Shown in pieces: positions 54,560 to 64,000 of a DNA stretch of 64,000 nucleotides; position 1 is the stretch's first letter, and every line of letters starts with the position of its first letter. The stretch lies in contig JACKDV010000013.1 of NCBI GenBank assembly GCA_020633315.1, forward strand, positions 62,001 through 126,000. The letters run 5' to 3'. The notes under the pieces are model-generated. The model searched no databases and was not told where the DNA came from. It saw only the letters and a program-made list of their open reading frames with translations. The DNA comes from Myxococcales bacterium. Lineage in GTDB: Bacteria; Myxococcota_A; Polyangia; Nannocystales; Nannocystaceae. The translations under genes and the position numbers were made by a program.

Positions 54560-54596
54560 GTGACCCTTGGTCATTTATTAAATGACCAAGGGTCAC
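54560..54596. promoter_or_regulatory. Perfect 18-bp inverted repeat, likely operator of the SDR gene
   Basis: Two 18-base arms (54560-54577 and 54579-54596) around a single base, inner half-site TGACCAAGGGTCAC read on one strand. It is among the most A+T-rich spots in the window and lies in the 5-prime region of the SDR gene, as for TetR- or MarR-type repressors. No U-tract follows on the leftward strand, arguing against a terminator. Confidence 0.7.
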
Positions 54597-54705
54597 TTGT
54601 CGAGCACGAATGGCGGAGAATCTCACAAGCTGCCGGGATCACTCGTGAAATCGAGCATCGCCATCGCGAGCACCGCGGCGTGATCGACTCCGAGCCCTCT
54701 CGGCC

Positions 54706-55785
54706 CTATCCGGACACCCGCTGCCGAGGCAGCCGCATCACCATCGTGCACCCATCCCCCGGCCGGTTGCGGGCCTCGATCGTCCCCTGATGCAGCGCCA
54801 CCGCGTCCGCCACGATCGCCAGCCCCAGCCCGAACCCGCTGCGGTCCTCGCTGGCCTGCTGATACGGCACGAACAGCGAGCTCGCCTCGTCCCCCGGCAG
54901 CCCCCCGCACCCGTCGGCCACCTCGCACACGATCTGATCCGCCTCGGAGCGCCCGTGGATCGCAATCCCCCCGCCCCGGCGGGTGAACTTGATCGCATTG
55001 GCCAGCAAGTTCGAGAGCACCGACCGCATCAAGCGGGGATCGGCATGCAGCTCCAGCGCGTCCGAGGTGTGGATCGACAGCTCGATCCCCCGATCGTCCG
55101 CCTGCAGCCGCAGGTCCTCCACCACGGCCACGATGATCTCGGACAGCCGCACCGGCTCGGCGTGCAGCGACGAGACCGAGGACAGCCGGGCCCGGGTGAT
55201 CTCGTTGTCGAGCAGCTCCTGCATGCGCTCCGCCGAGCGGCGCAGCCGTGGCGCGAGCGCCTGCAGGTCGATGCCGTCGTCGATGAGCTCGACCCCCAGC
55301 TTGATGTTGGACAGCGGCCCCCGCAGCTCGTGCGCGAGGAAGGCGAAGTGCTCCGAGTGGGTGCGCTGCAGCTCGCGGTCGCGGGCCTGGGCGTAGCGCA
55401 CCACCGCGGCCGCGATCGTGCGGTTGATCCCCCGCGCCAGCGCGCGGTGCTCGGCCAGGGTCACCGTCTCGTCGTGCCGCTGGGCCAGCTCGAGGATGCA
55501 CTCGTGCAGGGCCAGGAAATCATCGACCACCTCGTCGATGTTGCGCCCCTCCACCGCTCCCGCCTCGCCCACCGAGGCGGCGAGCACCTTGGCGCCCGGC
55601 AGCAGGGTGGCGTTGCCCCCCACGTCGACGCTGCGCAGCAGCATCACCAAGTGATCGAGCACGCCGTCGATCTCGGGGGGCAGCCCGCCGCCGTCCCCGT
55701 CTCGCTGGGAGTCCTCCCGGAGCCTGCGCGACAACGACTCGAGGAGCTCTTCGCGAGCGGAGCTGATGGTCTGCCACAAGGCCAT
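54706..55785 (-). CDS. Cytoplasmic sensor histidine kinase
   Basis: The 359-aa product has an N-terminal helical domain resembling RsbRD/RsbR N-terminal regions (about 1-135), a HisKA helix with FLAHELRGPLSN (His152), and a HATPase domain with NLLANAIKFT, DGCGG and GFGLGLAIV. No membrane segment. No response regulator adjoins, so it is an orphan. The ATG at 55785 is supported by TAGGCT ending eight nt before it (55799-55794). Confidence 0.93.
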   Translation of the reverse strand: MALWQTISSAREELLESLSRRLREDSQRDGDGGGLPPEIDGVLDHLVMLLRSVDVGGNATLLPGAKVLAASVGEAGAVEGRNIDEVVDDFLALHECILELAQRHDETVTLAEHRALARGINRTIAAAVVRYAQARDRELQRTHSEHFAFLAHELRGPLSNIKLGVELIDDGIDLQALAPRLRRSAERMQELLDNEITRARLSSVSSLHAEPVRLSEIIVAVVEDLRLQADDRGIELSIHTSDALELHADPRLMRSVLSNLLANAIKFTRRGGGIAIHGRSEADQIVCEVADGCGGLPGDEASSLFVPYQQASEDRSGFGLGLAIVADAVALHQGTIEARNRPGDGCTMVMRLPRQRVSG

Positions 55786-56065
55786 TCGGCGGGAGCCTAG
55801 CAGCAAAGGCCGTCCACGGCGCACGAGGCCAACGTCTCCTCGGTGGGCGTCCGAAGCGGTGGCTGGCCCACGCCGCGGGCCGGCGCCCCGGCCGGGCAAC
55901 GCCCGATCGTCCCGTGCGGATGCGACACACCGTGCTCTCGAAGCACGCCGACGGGCCCTCGATCCGACCCGGAGGGGCCGATGCGGGTTGGCCCGCCCCT
56001 TGCTTCGTGAGGGGTGCCCCGGCGACCCGCTCGGGGCACCGACCCACGAACGGAGGAACGAAGAC

Positions 56066-56635
56066 ATGCAGACCACCACCACCCTCACCACCCTCGCGCT
56101 CGGAGCCACGCTCGCGCTGTCGTGGCTGGGTACGGGCTGCGCCACCACGCGCTCGACCGGCGACCAGCTCGACGATGCCGTGATCACGGCTCGCGTGGGC
56201 CGTCGCCTCACGCGGGATCCCGACGTGCCGCGCCGCAAGATCGACGTGGACACCCTCGACGACGAGGTGACCCTGCGCGGCCAGGTGCCCGACCAGGCCA
56301 CCCGCGACGAGGCCCTCGAGGTCGCGGCCCGCACCCGCGGCGTGCAGCAGGTGCACGACGACCTGTTCGTGTGGCCCGACGACGGCGAGCGCGGCAAGGG
56401 AGACCTCGGCCTCGCCATGAAGGTGAACAACCGGCTGATCACCGACCCCGACGTGCACGCGGTGAACGTGGACGTGGACGCCCAGGACGGAGTGATCACG
56501 CTCAGCGGGGTGGTGGAGGACGCCCACGCCCGCCGCGAGGCCGAGCGCCTCGCGCTGGAGACCGAGGGCGTCGAGGCCGTGGTGAGCGAGCTGCGGGTGG
56601 CCGAGCCGCGTGGGGTGGCCAAGACCACGCCGTAG
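56066..56635 (+). CDS. BON-domain lipoprotein (OsmY-like)
   Basis: The 189-aa product has a signal ending LGTGC (Cys25) and two BON domains: DDAVITARVGRRLTRDPDV...DEVTLRGQV and LAMKVNNRLITDPDV...DGVITLSGVV. BON domains bind phospholipid or stabilise the envelope under osmotic stress. GGAGG before the ATG supports the start. The 280-bp upstream gap is shared with the divergent histidine kinase. Confidence 0.94.
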   Translation: MQTTTTLTTLALGATLALSWLGTGCATTRSTGDQLDDAVITARVGRRLTRDPDVPRRKIDVDTLDDEVTLRGQVPDQATRDEALEVAARTRGVQQVHDDLFVWPDDGERGKGDLGLAMKVNNRLITDPDVHAVNVDVDAQDGVITLSGVVEDAHARREAERLALETEGVEAVVSELRVAEPRGVAKTTP

Positions 56636-56651
56636 GCCGGGCGGCGGGCGA

Positions 56652-56686
56652 CCGGCCGTGCTCCGCGGGGAGCGGAGCACGGCCGG
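56652..56686 (+). terminator. 15-bp perfect hairpin after the BON gene
   Basis: CCGGCCGTGCTCCGC (56652-56666) and its exact complement (56672-56686) enclose a five-base loop, 16 nt after the BON-gene stop. Very stable; lacks a U-tract, so a Rho-assisted or 3-prime-protecting structure is as likely as an intrinsic terminator. A related seven-base GCTCCGC hairpin follows at 56704-56723. Confidence 0.55.
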
Positions 56687-56730
56687 AGCCCACGCACGGG
56701 CTTGCTCCGCGGGAGCGCGGAGCCGAAGCT

Positions 56731-57588
56731 GTGAGCGTGCGCCGTCTCGTCCCGATCGCCTCGCTGCTCGTCGTGGCCCTCGCCTGTGGATCCGGGCGCG
56801 ACGAGCCGGTGCCGATCGCCACGCCCTCCGACGCCCCCGCGGCGCCCCAGGCCGAGCGCGACGGATCCCCGGCGCCCGCGCCTTCCGAGCCCTCCGGGTC
56901 GGGGAAGGACGCGACGGCGCCCGCCCCCGCCGGGAGCGACGAGCCCCGGGGGCCGGCGCCGCCCGGTCCCGGCGACGTCCCTCCCACCCACTTCGAGGGC
57001 CGGGAGATCGCCCAGACGATGTCCTTCGTGGGCGCGGGCTGGCTGACCCGAGCCAACCGCGACGAGGAGGAGGACACCACCCGCCTGCACCAGGCCCTGG
57101 GCCTGCGCCCCGGGCAGACCGCCTGCGACGTGGGGGCCGGCAACGGCTACCACACGATACGGATGGCGCGCGCCGTGGGTCCCACGGGGCGGGTGATCGC
57201 GGTGGACCTGCAGCCGCAGATGCTCGAGATGCTGCGGGCCCGGGTGGACGAGGCGGGGCTGCACAACGTGGAGACCATCGAGGCGCGGCCCGGCGATCCG
57301 CGGCTGCCCGAGGGGGCCTGCGATCTCGTCCTGCTCGTCGACGTGTACCACGAGCTGGCCTGGCCCGAGCCCATGCTCGCCGCGTTCCGCCGGTCGCTGT
57401 CGCCCACCGGGCGGGTGGCGCTGGTCGAATTCCGCGCCGAGGACCCCGAGGTGCCGATCAAGCGGCTGCACAAGATGAGCAAGGCGCAGATCGAGCGAGA
57501 ATTCGGATCACGCGGCTTCGCGCTGGCCGGGAGCTTCGACGAGCTGCCGTGGCAACACCTGATGTTCTACGAGCGCGACGACGGGTAG
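56731..57588 (+). CDS. Lipoprotein with SAM-dependent methyltransferase domain
   Basis: The 285-aa product starts GTG and has a clear lipobox (LLVVALAC, Cys19), a long Pro/Ala/Ser/Gly linker (20-85), then a class-I methyltransferase fold: GREIAQTMSFVGAGWLTR, CDVGAGNGYHTIRMARAVGP (SAM loop), VIAVDLQPQMLEML, LVLLVDVYHELAWPEPML and a beta-hairpin end. SAM is normally cytoplasmic, so a lipidated exported methyltransferase is odd; the domain may use another ligand or lie inside after atypical export. Followed at 11 nt by another lipoprotein. Confidence 0.88.
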   Translation: MSVRRLVPIASLLVVALACGSGRDEPVPIATPSDAPAAPQAERDGSPAPAPSEPSGSGKDATAPAPAGSDEPRGPAPPGPGDVPPTHFEGREIAQTMSFVGAGWLTRANRDEEEDTTRLHQALGLRPGQTACDVGAGNGYHTIRMARAVGPTGRVIAVDLQPQMLEMLRARVDEAGLHNVETIEARPGDPRLPEGACDLVLLVDVYHELAWPEPMLAAFRRSLSPTGRVALVEFRAEDPEVPIKRLHKMSKAQIEREFGSRGFALAGSFDELPWQHLMFYERDDG

Positions 57589-57599
57589 GCTCGATCCCG

Positions 57600-58610
57600 A
57601 TGCGGATCGATCGACTGACCCCTGGTCTCGCGCCCTCGCTGGCGCTGCTGCTCGCCGCCTGCACGCCCGGGGAGGAGAACGAGCGCACGGGCACCGGCCT
57701 CGGCCCGCTCGACGGCAGCACCTCGACCGCGACCGATGCCACCGACGGCACGGCGTCGATCACCTCGGGCCCGGGCTCGGGCTCGGGCTCCACCGCGTCG
57801 AGCACCGCCGACCCCCTCGACACCACCGCCGAGGACGGGCCCAGCTTCGACGTGGGCACCGGCGCGACCACGGGTGGGGACTGCGTGCCCGTGGCCGAGA
57901 CCGAGCAGGTCTGCGACGGCATCGACGACGACTGCAACGGCTTCGTGGACGACATCGACGTGGGCGGCGACGGGATCTGCGACTGCCTGGCCATCGCGCT
58001 GATCGGCACCCCGGGCTCGCTGGCCTCGTCGCAGTTCCAGCAGTGGATCATCGACCGGGGCAGCAGCGCCGAGCGCATCGATCCGCCCCTGGTCGACGCG
58101 GCCGTGCTCGATGCCTACGACGTGGTGATCCTCGACCAGCTCACCCGCGAGTACACCCCGGCCGAGGCCGCGACCTTCGACGCGTGGGTGAACGCCGGCG
58201 GCGGCCTGATGGCGATGACCGGCCACACCTCCAGCCCGGTGAGCGCCCAGCAGTGGCCCAACGGCATCCTCGGGCCCATGGGGCTGGAGTACCAGGGCCC
58301 GCTGCTCAACGGACCGGTGACCGACTTCGAGCCCCACCCGATCACCGTGGGCCTGAGCTCGGTCACCTTCCTGGGCGGCTTCGAGGTGGTGGCCACCATG
58401 CCCGGCCTCAGCGACGTGGTCGCTCGCCTGCCGGGGGCGGTCCCCGCCGCGCAGGCGCAGGAGCGCGGCCTGGGCAAGGTGTTCGTGTGGGGCGACGAGT
58501 GGATCGAGTACGACTCCGAGTGGGCCGCGCTGCCGGAGATCACCCAGCTATGGGTCAACGTCTTCGACTGGCTCACCCCCACCAACGTCTGCGCCCCGCC
58601 GGCGGGGTGA
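57600..58610 (+). CDS. Lipoprotein with Cys/Asp metal motif and GATase-like domain
   Basis: The 336-aa product has a lipobox (LLLAAC, Cys21), a Thr/Ser/Gly/Asp linker to about 85, a MopE-type motif VCDGIDDDCNGFVDD that may bind calcium or copper, then a flavodoxin-like fold (IALIGTPG, DVVILDQLTREYTPAEAA, GGGLMAMTGHTS, VFVWGDEWIEYDSEW) like ThuA/glutamine-amidotransferase-type sugar-binding domains. TAGGCT ends eight nt before the ATG and contains the upstream stop codon. Confidence 0.86.
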   Translation: MRIDRLTPGLAPSLALLLAACTPGEENERTGTGLGPLDGSTSTATDATDGTASITSGPGSGSGSTASSTADPLDTTAEDGPSFDVGTGATTGGDCVPVAETEQVCDGIDDDCNGFVDDIDVGGDGICDCLAIALIGTPGSLASSQFQQWIIDRGSSAERIDPPLVDAAVLDAYDVVILDQLTREYTPAEAATFDAWVNAGGGLMAMTGHTSSPVSAQQWPNGILGPMGLEYQGPLLNGPVTDFEPHPITVGLSSVTFLGGFEVVATMPGLSDVVARLPGAVPAAQAQERGLGKVFVWGDEWIEYDSEWAALPEITQLWVNVFDWLTPTNVCAPPAG

Positions 58611-58752
58611 TGCGACCGAGTCCCGGGCGCGCTCGAGCAGGCGGGACACAGCCGAGACCGATTCGGGATCATCGTCGGTGAGGTCGACCGGGCAGCCACG
58701 AGTCGCGCGCAGCTCGGCTTCGACCACCGGGTGGGCCGGGCCCCGCGGTGTC

Positions 58753-59370
58753 TCAGCTCTTGGTCTGCAGCACCTTGGCCCGCAGCGACTTGGCCCAGCT
58801 GTCGAGGTTGCTCATGGTGCTCTTGAGGTCGTCGGTCTCGGCGAGCTGGGTGAGCTGCTCCTCGAGCAATTGCTTGGCCCGCCGGATCCTCCCCCGCACC
58901 GTGCCCTCGGGGATCTCGAGCACCTCGCCGAGATCCTTGGCCGTCATCGATTCCCAGTAGTAGAGCTCGAGCACGATCTGGTGGTCGAGGGGGATCCGCC
59001 GCAGCGCCTGCAGGATGAGCAGCTGCTCCTTGCGCTGGGCGATGAGGGTGGTGGGCGACAGGCCCAGGTCGAACACCGAGGTCACGCCGAAGTCGAAGCG
59101 CTCCCCCTCGCGCTTGCGCTTGCGCAGGTGCGAGCGCAGCACGTTGTGCGCCACGCCGAACAGGTAGGTGCGAAAGCTGCTCTGCCCGCGGAAGCGCTCC
59201 TTGCCCTCCACGCAGGCGATGAAGGTCCGCTGCACCAGGTCGTCGACGTCGCTGTGCACCTTGTTGGCGAAGAACCGGCAGATGCTGTCGAAGTGGCGCT
59301 CGAACAGCTCGCTGCCCGCCTTGCGATCGCCCGTCTTCCAGGCCTCGAGCAGCTCGAGGTCGGTGCTCAC
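58753..59370 (-). CDS. Sigma-70 family (ECF-like) sigma factor
   Basis: The 205-aa product has region 2 (FERHFDSICRFFANKV, DDLVQRTFIACVEGKERF, RTYLFGVAHNVLRSHL) and region 4 (LQALRRIPLDHQIVLELYYWES, EGTVRGRIRRAKQLLEEQL). It is a close paralogue of the sigma at 52296-52922. It diverges from a Ser/Thr kinase with TPRs, so control by phosphorylation is plausible. GTG at 59370 is supported by TACCCT ending seven nt before it. Confidence 0.93.
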   Translation of the reverse strand: MSTDLELLEAWKTGDRKAGSELFERHFDSICRFFANKVHSDVDDLVQRTFIACVEGKERFRGQSSFRTYLFGVAHNVLRSHLRKRKREGERFDFGVTSVFDLGLSPTTLIAQRKEQLLILQALRRIPLDHQIVLELYYWESMTAKDLGEVLEIPEGTVRGRIRRAKQLLEEQLTQLAETDDLKSTMSNLDSWAKSLRAKVLQTKS

Positions 59371-59489
59371 GATGGCCAGGGTACCACCGCGCCGACGGGC
59401 GCCCCGGCCCGGGGCCACGAGGGCCGAGCCGGGCCCGCGGCGGGCGGATTTGCAGCCAGGACGGCCTGCGGCATCATTGATCGGCAGGC

Positions 59490-62594
<3,105 letters not shown>

Positions 62595-62631
62595 GCCCCG
62601 ACCCCGCCGAGGTCGGGGGCACGGGCGAGGA

Positions 62632-63585
62632 TCAGTACCGAGTGCCCACCACTCCCTGCTCGACCAGGGACCCCAGGCGCTCCAGGTGCTCGGCTCGCAG
62701 GACGATGTCTTGGGAGGCCCAGTTCTCCTCCAGGCGCTCGATCCGACGGGTCCCCGGGATCGCGGCGAGGGGCAGGTCGCGCGACAGGACCCACGCCAGC
62801 GCCACCTGGGCCGATGTGGCGTCGAGCTCCTCGGCGACCGCGGCCACCTCGTCGGCCATGCGGGCGTTGCGGGCGATCGCCTCCTCGGTGAAGCGCGGGT
62901 TGTCGAGCCTCCAGTCGCCCGGCTCCAGGTCGCTCCGGGAGCGGATCGCCCCCGACAAGAAGCCGCGGCCGAGCGGGCTGTAGGCCACGAAGCCGATGCC
63001 GAGGCGGCGAACCGTGGGCAGGATCTCGGCCTCGACCTCCCGCGTCCACAGCGAGTACTCGGTCTGCAGCGCGCTGATGGGATGGACCGCATTGGCGCGA
63101 GCGATGATCTCGGGGTCGGCCTCGCTCAGGCCGAGGTAGCGGACCTTCCCCGCCTTGACCAGCTCGGCCATGGCCCCCACCGTCTCCTCGATCGGCGTCT
63201 CCGGGTCCACGCGATGCTGGTAGTAGAGATCGATGTGGTCCGTGCCCAGGCGCGTCAGCGAGGCATCGCAGCACGCCCTGACGTAGTCCGCCCCGCCCTT
63301 GATGCCCTTCCAGCTCCCGTCCTCGCCGCGAGAGACGCCGAACTTGGTGGCCAGGGTGATCTTCTCGCGGCGACCCTCGAGCGCCTTGGCCAGCAACAGC
63401 TCGTTGGTGAACGGGCCGTACATGTCCGACGTGTCCCAGAACGTGCACCCGAGCTCGGCGGCGTGCTGCAGGACGCGGAGGTTGTCGGCCTCCGAGGAGG
63501 AGCCGTAGAAGTCCGACATGCCCATGCAGCCCAGACCGATGGCTGGCACGCGAAGGCCCTGTGATCCGAGAGCGACCTCTTTCAT
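62632..63585 (-). CDS. Aldo/keto reductase
   Basis: The 317-aa product is an NADPH-dependent AKR, likely acting on aldehydes or ketones from stress or xenobiotics. Motifs: GLGCMGMSDFYG, Asp51-Tyr56 in DTSDMYG, Lys81 in LATKFG and His124 in YYQHRVDP, giving the full AKR tetrad, plus AYSPLGRGFLSG and IPGTRRIERLEEN for cofactor binding. AAGGGA precedes the ATG at 63585. It diverges from an AraC-type regulator with 21-bp repeats in between. Confidence 0.95.
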   Translation of the reverse strand: MKEVALGSQGLRVPAIGLGCMGMSDFYGSSSEADNLRVLQHAAELGCTFWDTSDMYGPFTNELLLAKALEGRREKITLATKFGVSRGEDGSWKGIKGGADYVRACCDASLTRLGTDHIDLYYQHRVDPETPIEETVGAMAELVKAGKVRYLGLSEADPEIIARANAVHPISALQTEYSLWTREVEAEILPTVRRLGIGFVAYSPLGRGFLSGAIRSRSDLEPGDWRLDNPRFTEEAIARNARMADEVAAVAEELDATSAQVALAWVLSRDLPLAAIPGTRRIERLEENWASQDIVLRAEHLERLGSLVEQGVVGTRY

Positions 63586-63662
63586 GACTGCTGATCCCTT
63601 GTTGGTGGTGCTCCCCAGCGCGGTCCGGGCGGGTGTCATCGCCTCGCGCTCGGGATGAAGGG

Positions 63663-63668
63663 AAGCTA
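63663..63668 (-). promoter_or_regulatory. Candidate -10 box of the aldo/keto reductase gene
   Basis: TAGCTT on the minus strand, about 23 nt downstream of the proximal AraC-type repeat, so that repeat would overlap the -35 position, as at AraC-activated promoters. Confidence 0.4.
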
Positions 63669-63690
63669 CCCACCGCGAGGCCGCGGCGCC

Positions 63691-63724
63691 TGCCCATTCC
63701 TCCGAAGCGATTGCCCATTCCTCC
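63691..63724. promoter_or_regulatory. 21-bp-spaced direct repeat, likely AraC operator
   Basis: TGCCCATTCCTCC occurs identically at 63691-63703 and 63712-63724, start-to-start distance 21 bp, between the aldo/keto reductase gene and a divergent AraC-family gene. Two direct sites on the same helix face fit an AraC dimer. Confidence 0.7.
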
Positions 63725-63789
63725 ACGTTTGGGGAGGATGTGTCTCAGCCGACACGGGAGGCCCTAGGATGTCACGGGAGGCAGGAGCC

Positions 63790-64000
63790 ATGAGCTTGGA
63801 AGGGCTGATCGAGCAGGCCGACCGCCTGGCGGCGGTCACAGCGGGGGGATGGCGGGGGATGGCGCGGCCGATGGACGACCTGCTGCTCCTGCGGCAGGAC
63901 CAGCCGAGCACCTTCGAGGCCTCCATGTACGAGCCGGTCATGTGCCTGATCCTCCACGGCCGGAAACAGGTGTCGATCGGGGAGCGGACCCTGTCGTTCG
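63790..64000 (+). CDS. AraC-family regulator, N-terminal part (cut by window end)
   Basis: The first 70 residues run open to the window end and match the AraC_N sensing domain (FEASMYEPVMCLILHGRKQ, VSIGERTLSF). AGGAG lies four nt before the ATG and TAGGAT (63765-63770) is a possible -10. It diverges from an aldo/keto reductase gene, a pairing typical of regulators of small-molecule reductases. The DNA-binding part lies beyond the window. Confidence 0.88.
   Translation, partial: MSLEGLIEQADRLAAVTAGGWRGMARPMDDLLLLRQDQPSTFEASMYEPVMCLILHGRKQVSIGERTLSF

Noticed and set aside
54560..54596. Rho-independent terminator of the histidine kinase gene.
   Set aside because: No U-tract after the stem on the leftward strand and a position right at the SDR start; operator fits better.

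Overview
The window reads as chromosomal DNA of a high-GC (about 70% by eye) delta-proteobacterial predator-type bacterium, most likely a myxobacterium of the Nannocystis/Enhygromyxa/Plesiocystis kind. The basis is strong codon-position GC bias, at least 18 genes with a lipobox (several followed by Ser/Thr/Gly/Asp-rich linkers), two paralogous sigma factors of one type, a TPR-bearing Ser/Thr kinase, a hybrid kinase and Cys-rich surface proteins. The taxon is an inference; there is no rRNA here. No prophage, transposase, CRISPR array, secondary-metabolite megasynthase or known defence island is visible.

Layout. 0.1-4.1 kb: a 31-bp tandem repeat, quinolinate synthase (nadA) and the ergothioneine pair egtB-egtD. 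4.1-7.9 kb: three exported proteins, one in a lower-GC patch. 8-14.3 kb: an exported metal-hydrolase-like lipoprotein, an 850-aa HerA/FtsK-like ATPase and a repeat-type lipoprotein. 14.3-16.8 kb: thiolase plus LeuA-family synthase operon. 17-21.5 kb: exported barrel-like protein, ComEA-like protein, repeat-rich lipoprotein and a Tat-exported cytokinin-dehydrogenase-type flavoenzyme. 21.5-25.1 kb: hybrid histidine kinase with three receiver domains and a small STAS/SpoIIAA-like protein. 25-31.3 kb: double-psi-barrel lipoprotein, DUF72 protein, CxxC-repeat protein and proC. 31.5-38.8 kb: very large glycosidase-like lipoprotein, a cytochrome-like gene remnant, a nitronate-monooxygenase-type operon and a Cys-rich lipoprotein followed by a 2-oxoglutarate oxygenase. 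38.8-42.2 kb: recQ, two tRNA-Ser genes, the SRP RNA and a pseudokinase. 42.4-45.7 kb: ECF sigma, membrane regulator (frameshifted), lipoprotein and barrel operon. 45.7-50.2 kb: esterase-like and nuclease-like lipoproteins. 50.2-58.6 kb: a possible PD-(D/E)XK remnant, AraC regulator with thioredoxin, second sigma, SMUG-type uracil-DNA glycosylase, SDR with a 37-bp palindromic operator, histidine kinase, BON protein, methyltransferase lipoprotein and GATase-like lipoprotein. 58.7-64 kb: third sigma diverging from a Ser/Thr kinase with TPRs, then an aldo/keto reductase diverging from an AraC regulator cut by the window end.

How it works together. The region is mostly housekeeping single genes interleaved with envelope and signalling modules. 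Several modules are coupled by overlap: egtB/egtD; sigma/anti-sigma-like/lipoprotein; barrel/esterase; membrane protein/nuclease. Regulatory DNA is unusually readable. Two AraC-type intergenic regions each carry direct repeats at exactly 21-bp spacing, the SDR gene has a perfect 18-bp inverted repeat, and about a dozen genes have a TAnnnT hexamer 6-11 nt before the start codon, which suggests short-leader or leaderless transcripts. The items least explained by known families are the stand-alone HerA-like ATPase with a winged-helix tail, the exported methyltransferase, the pseudokinase beside the SRP RNA, and the CxxC-repeat protein.
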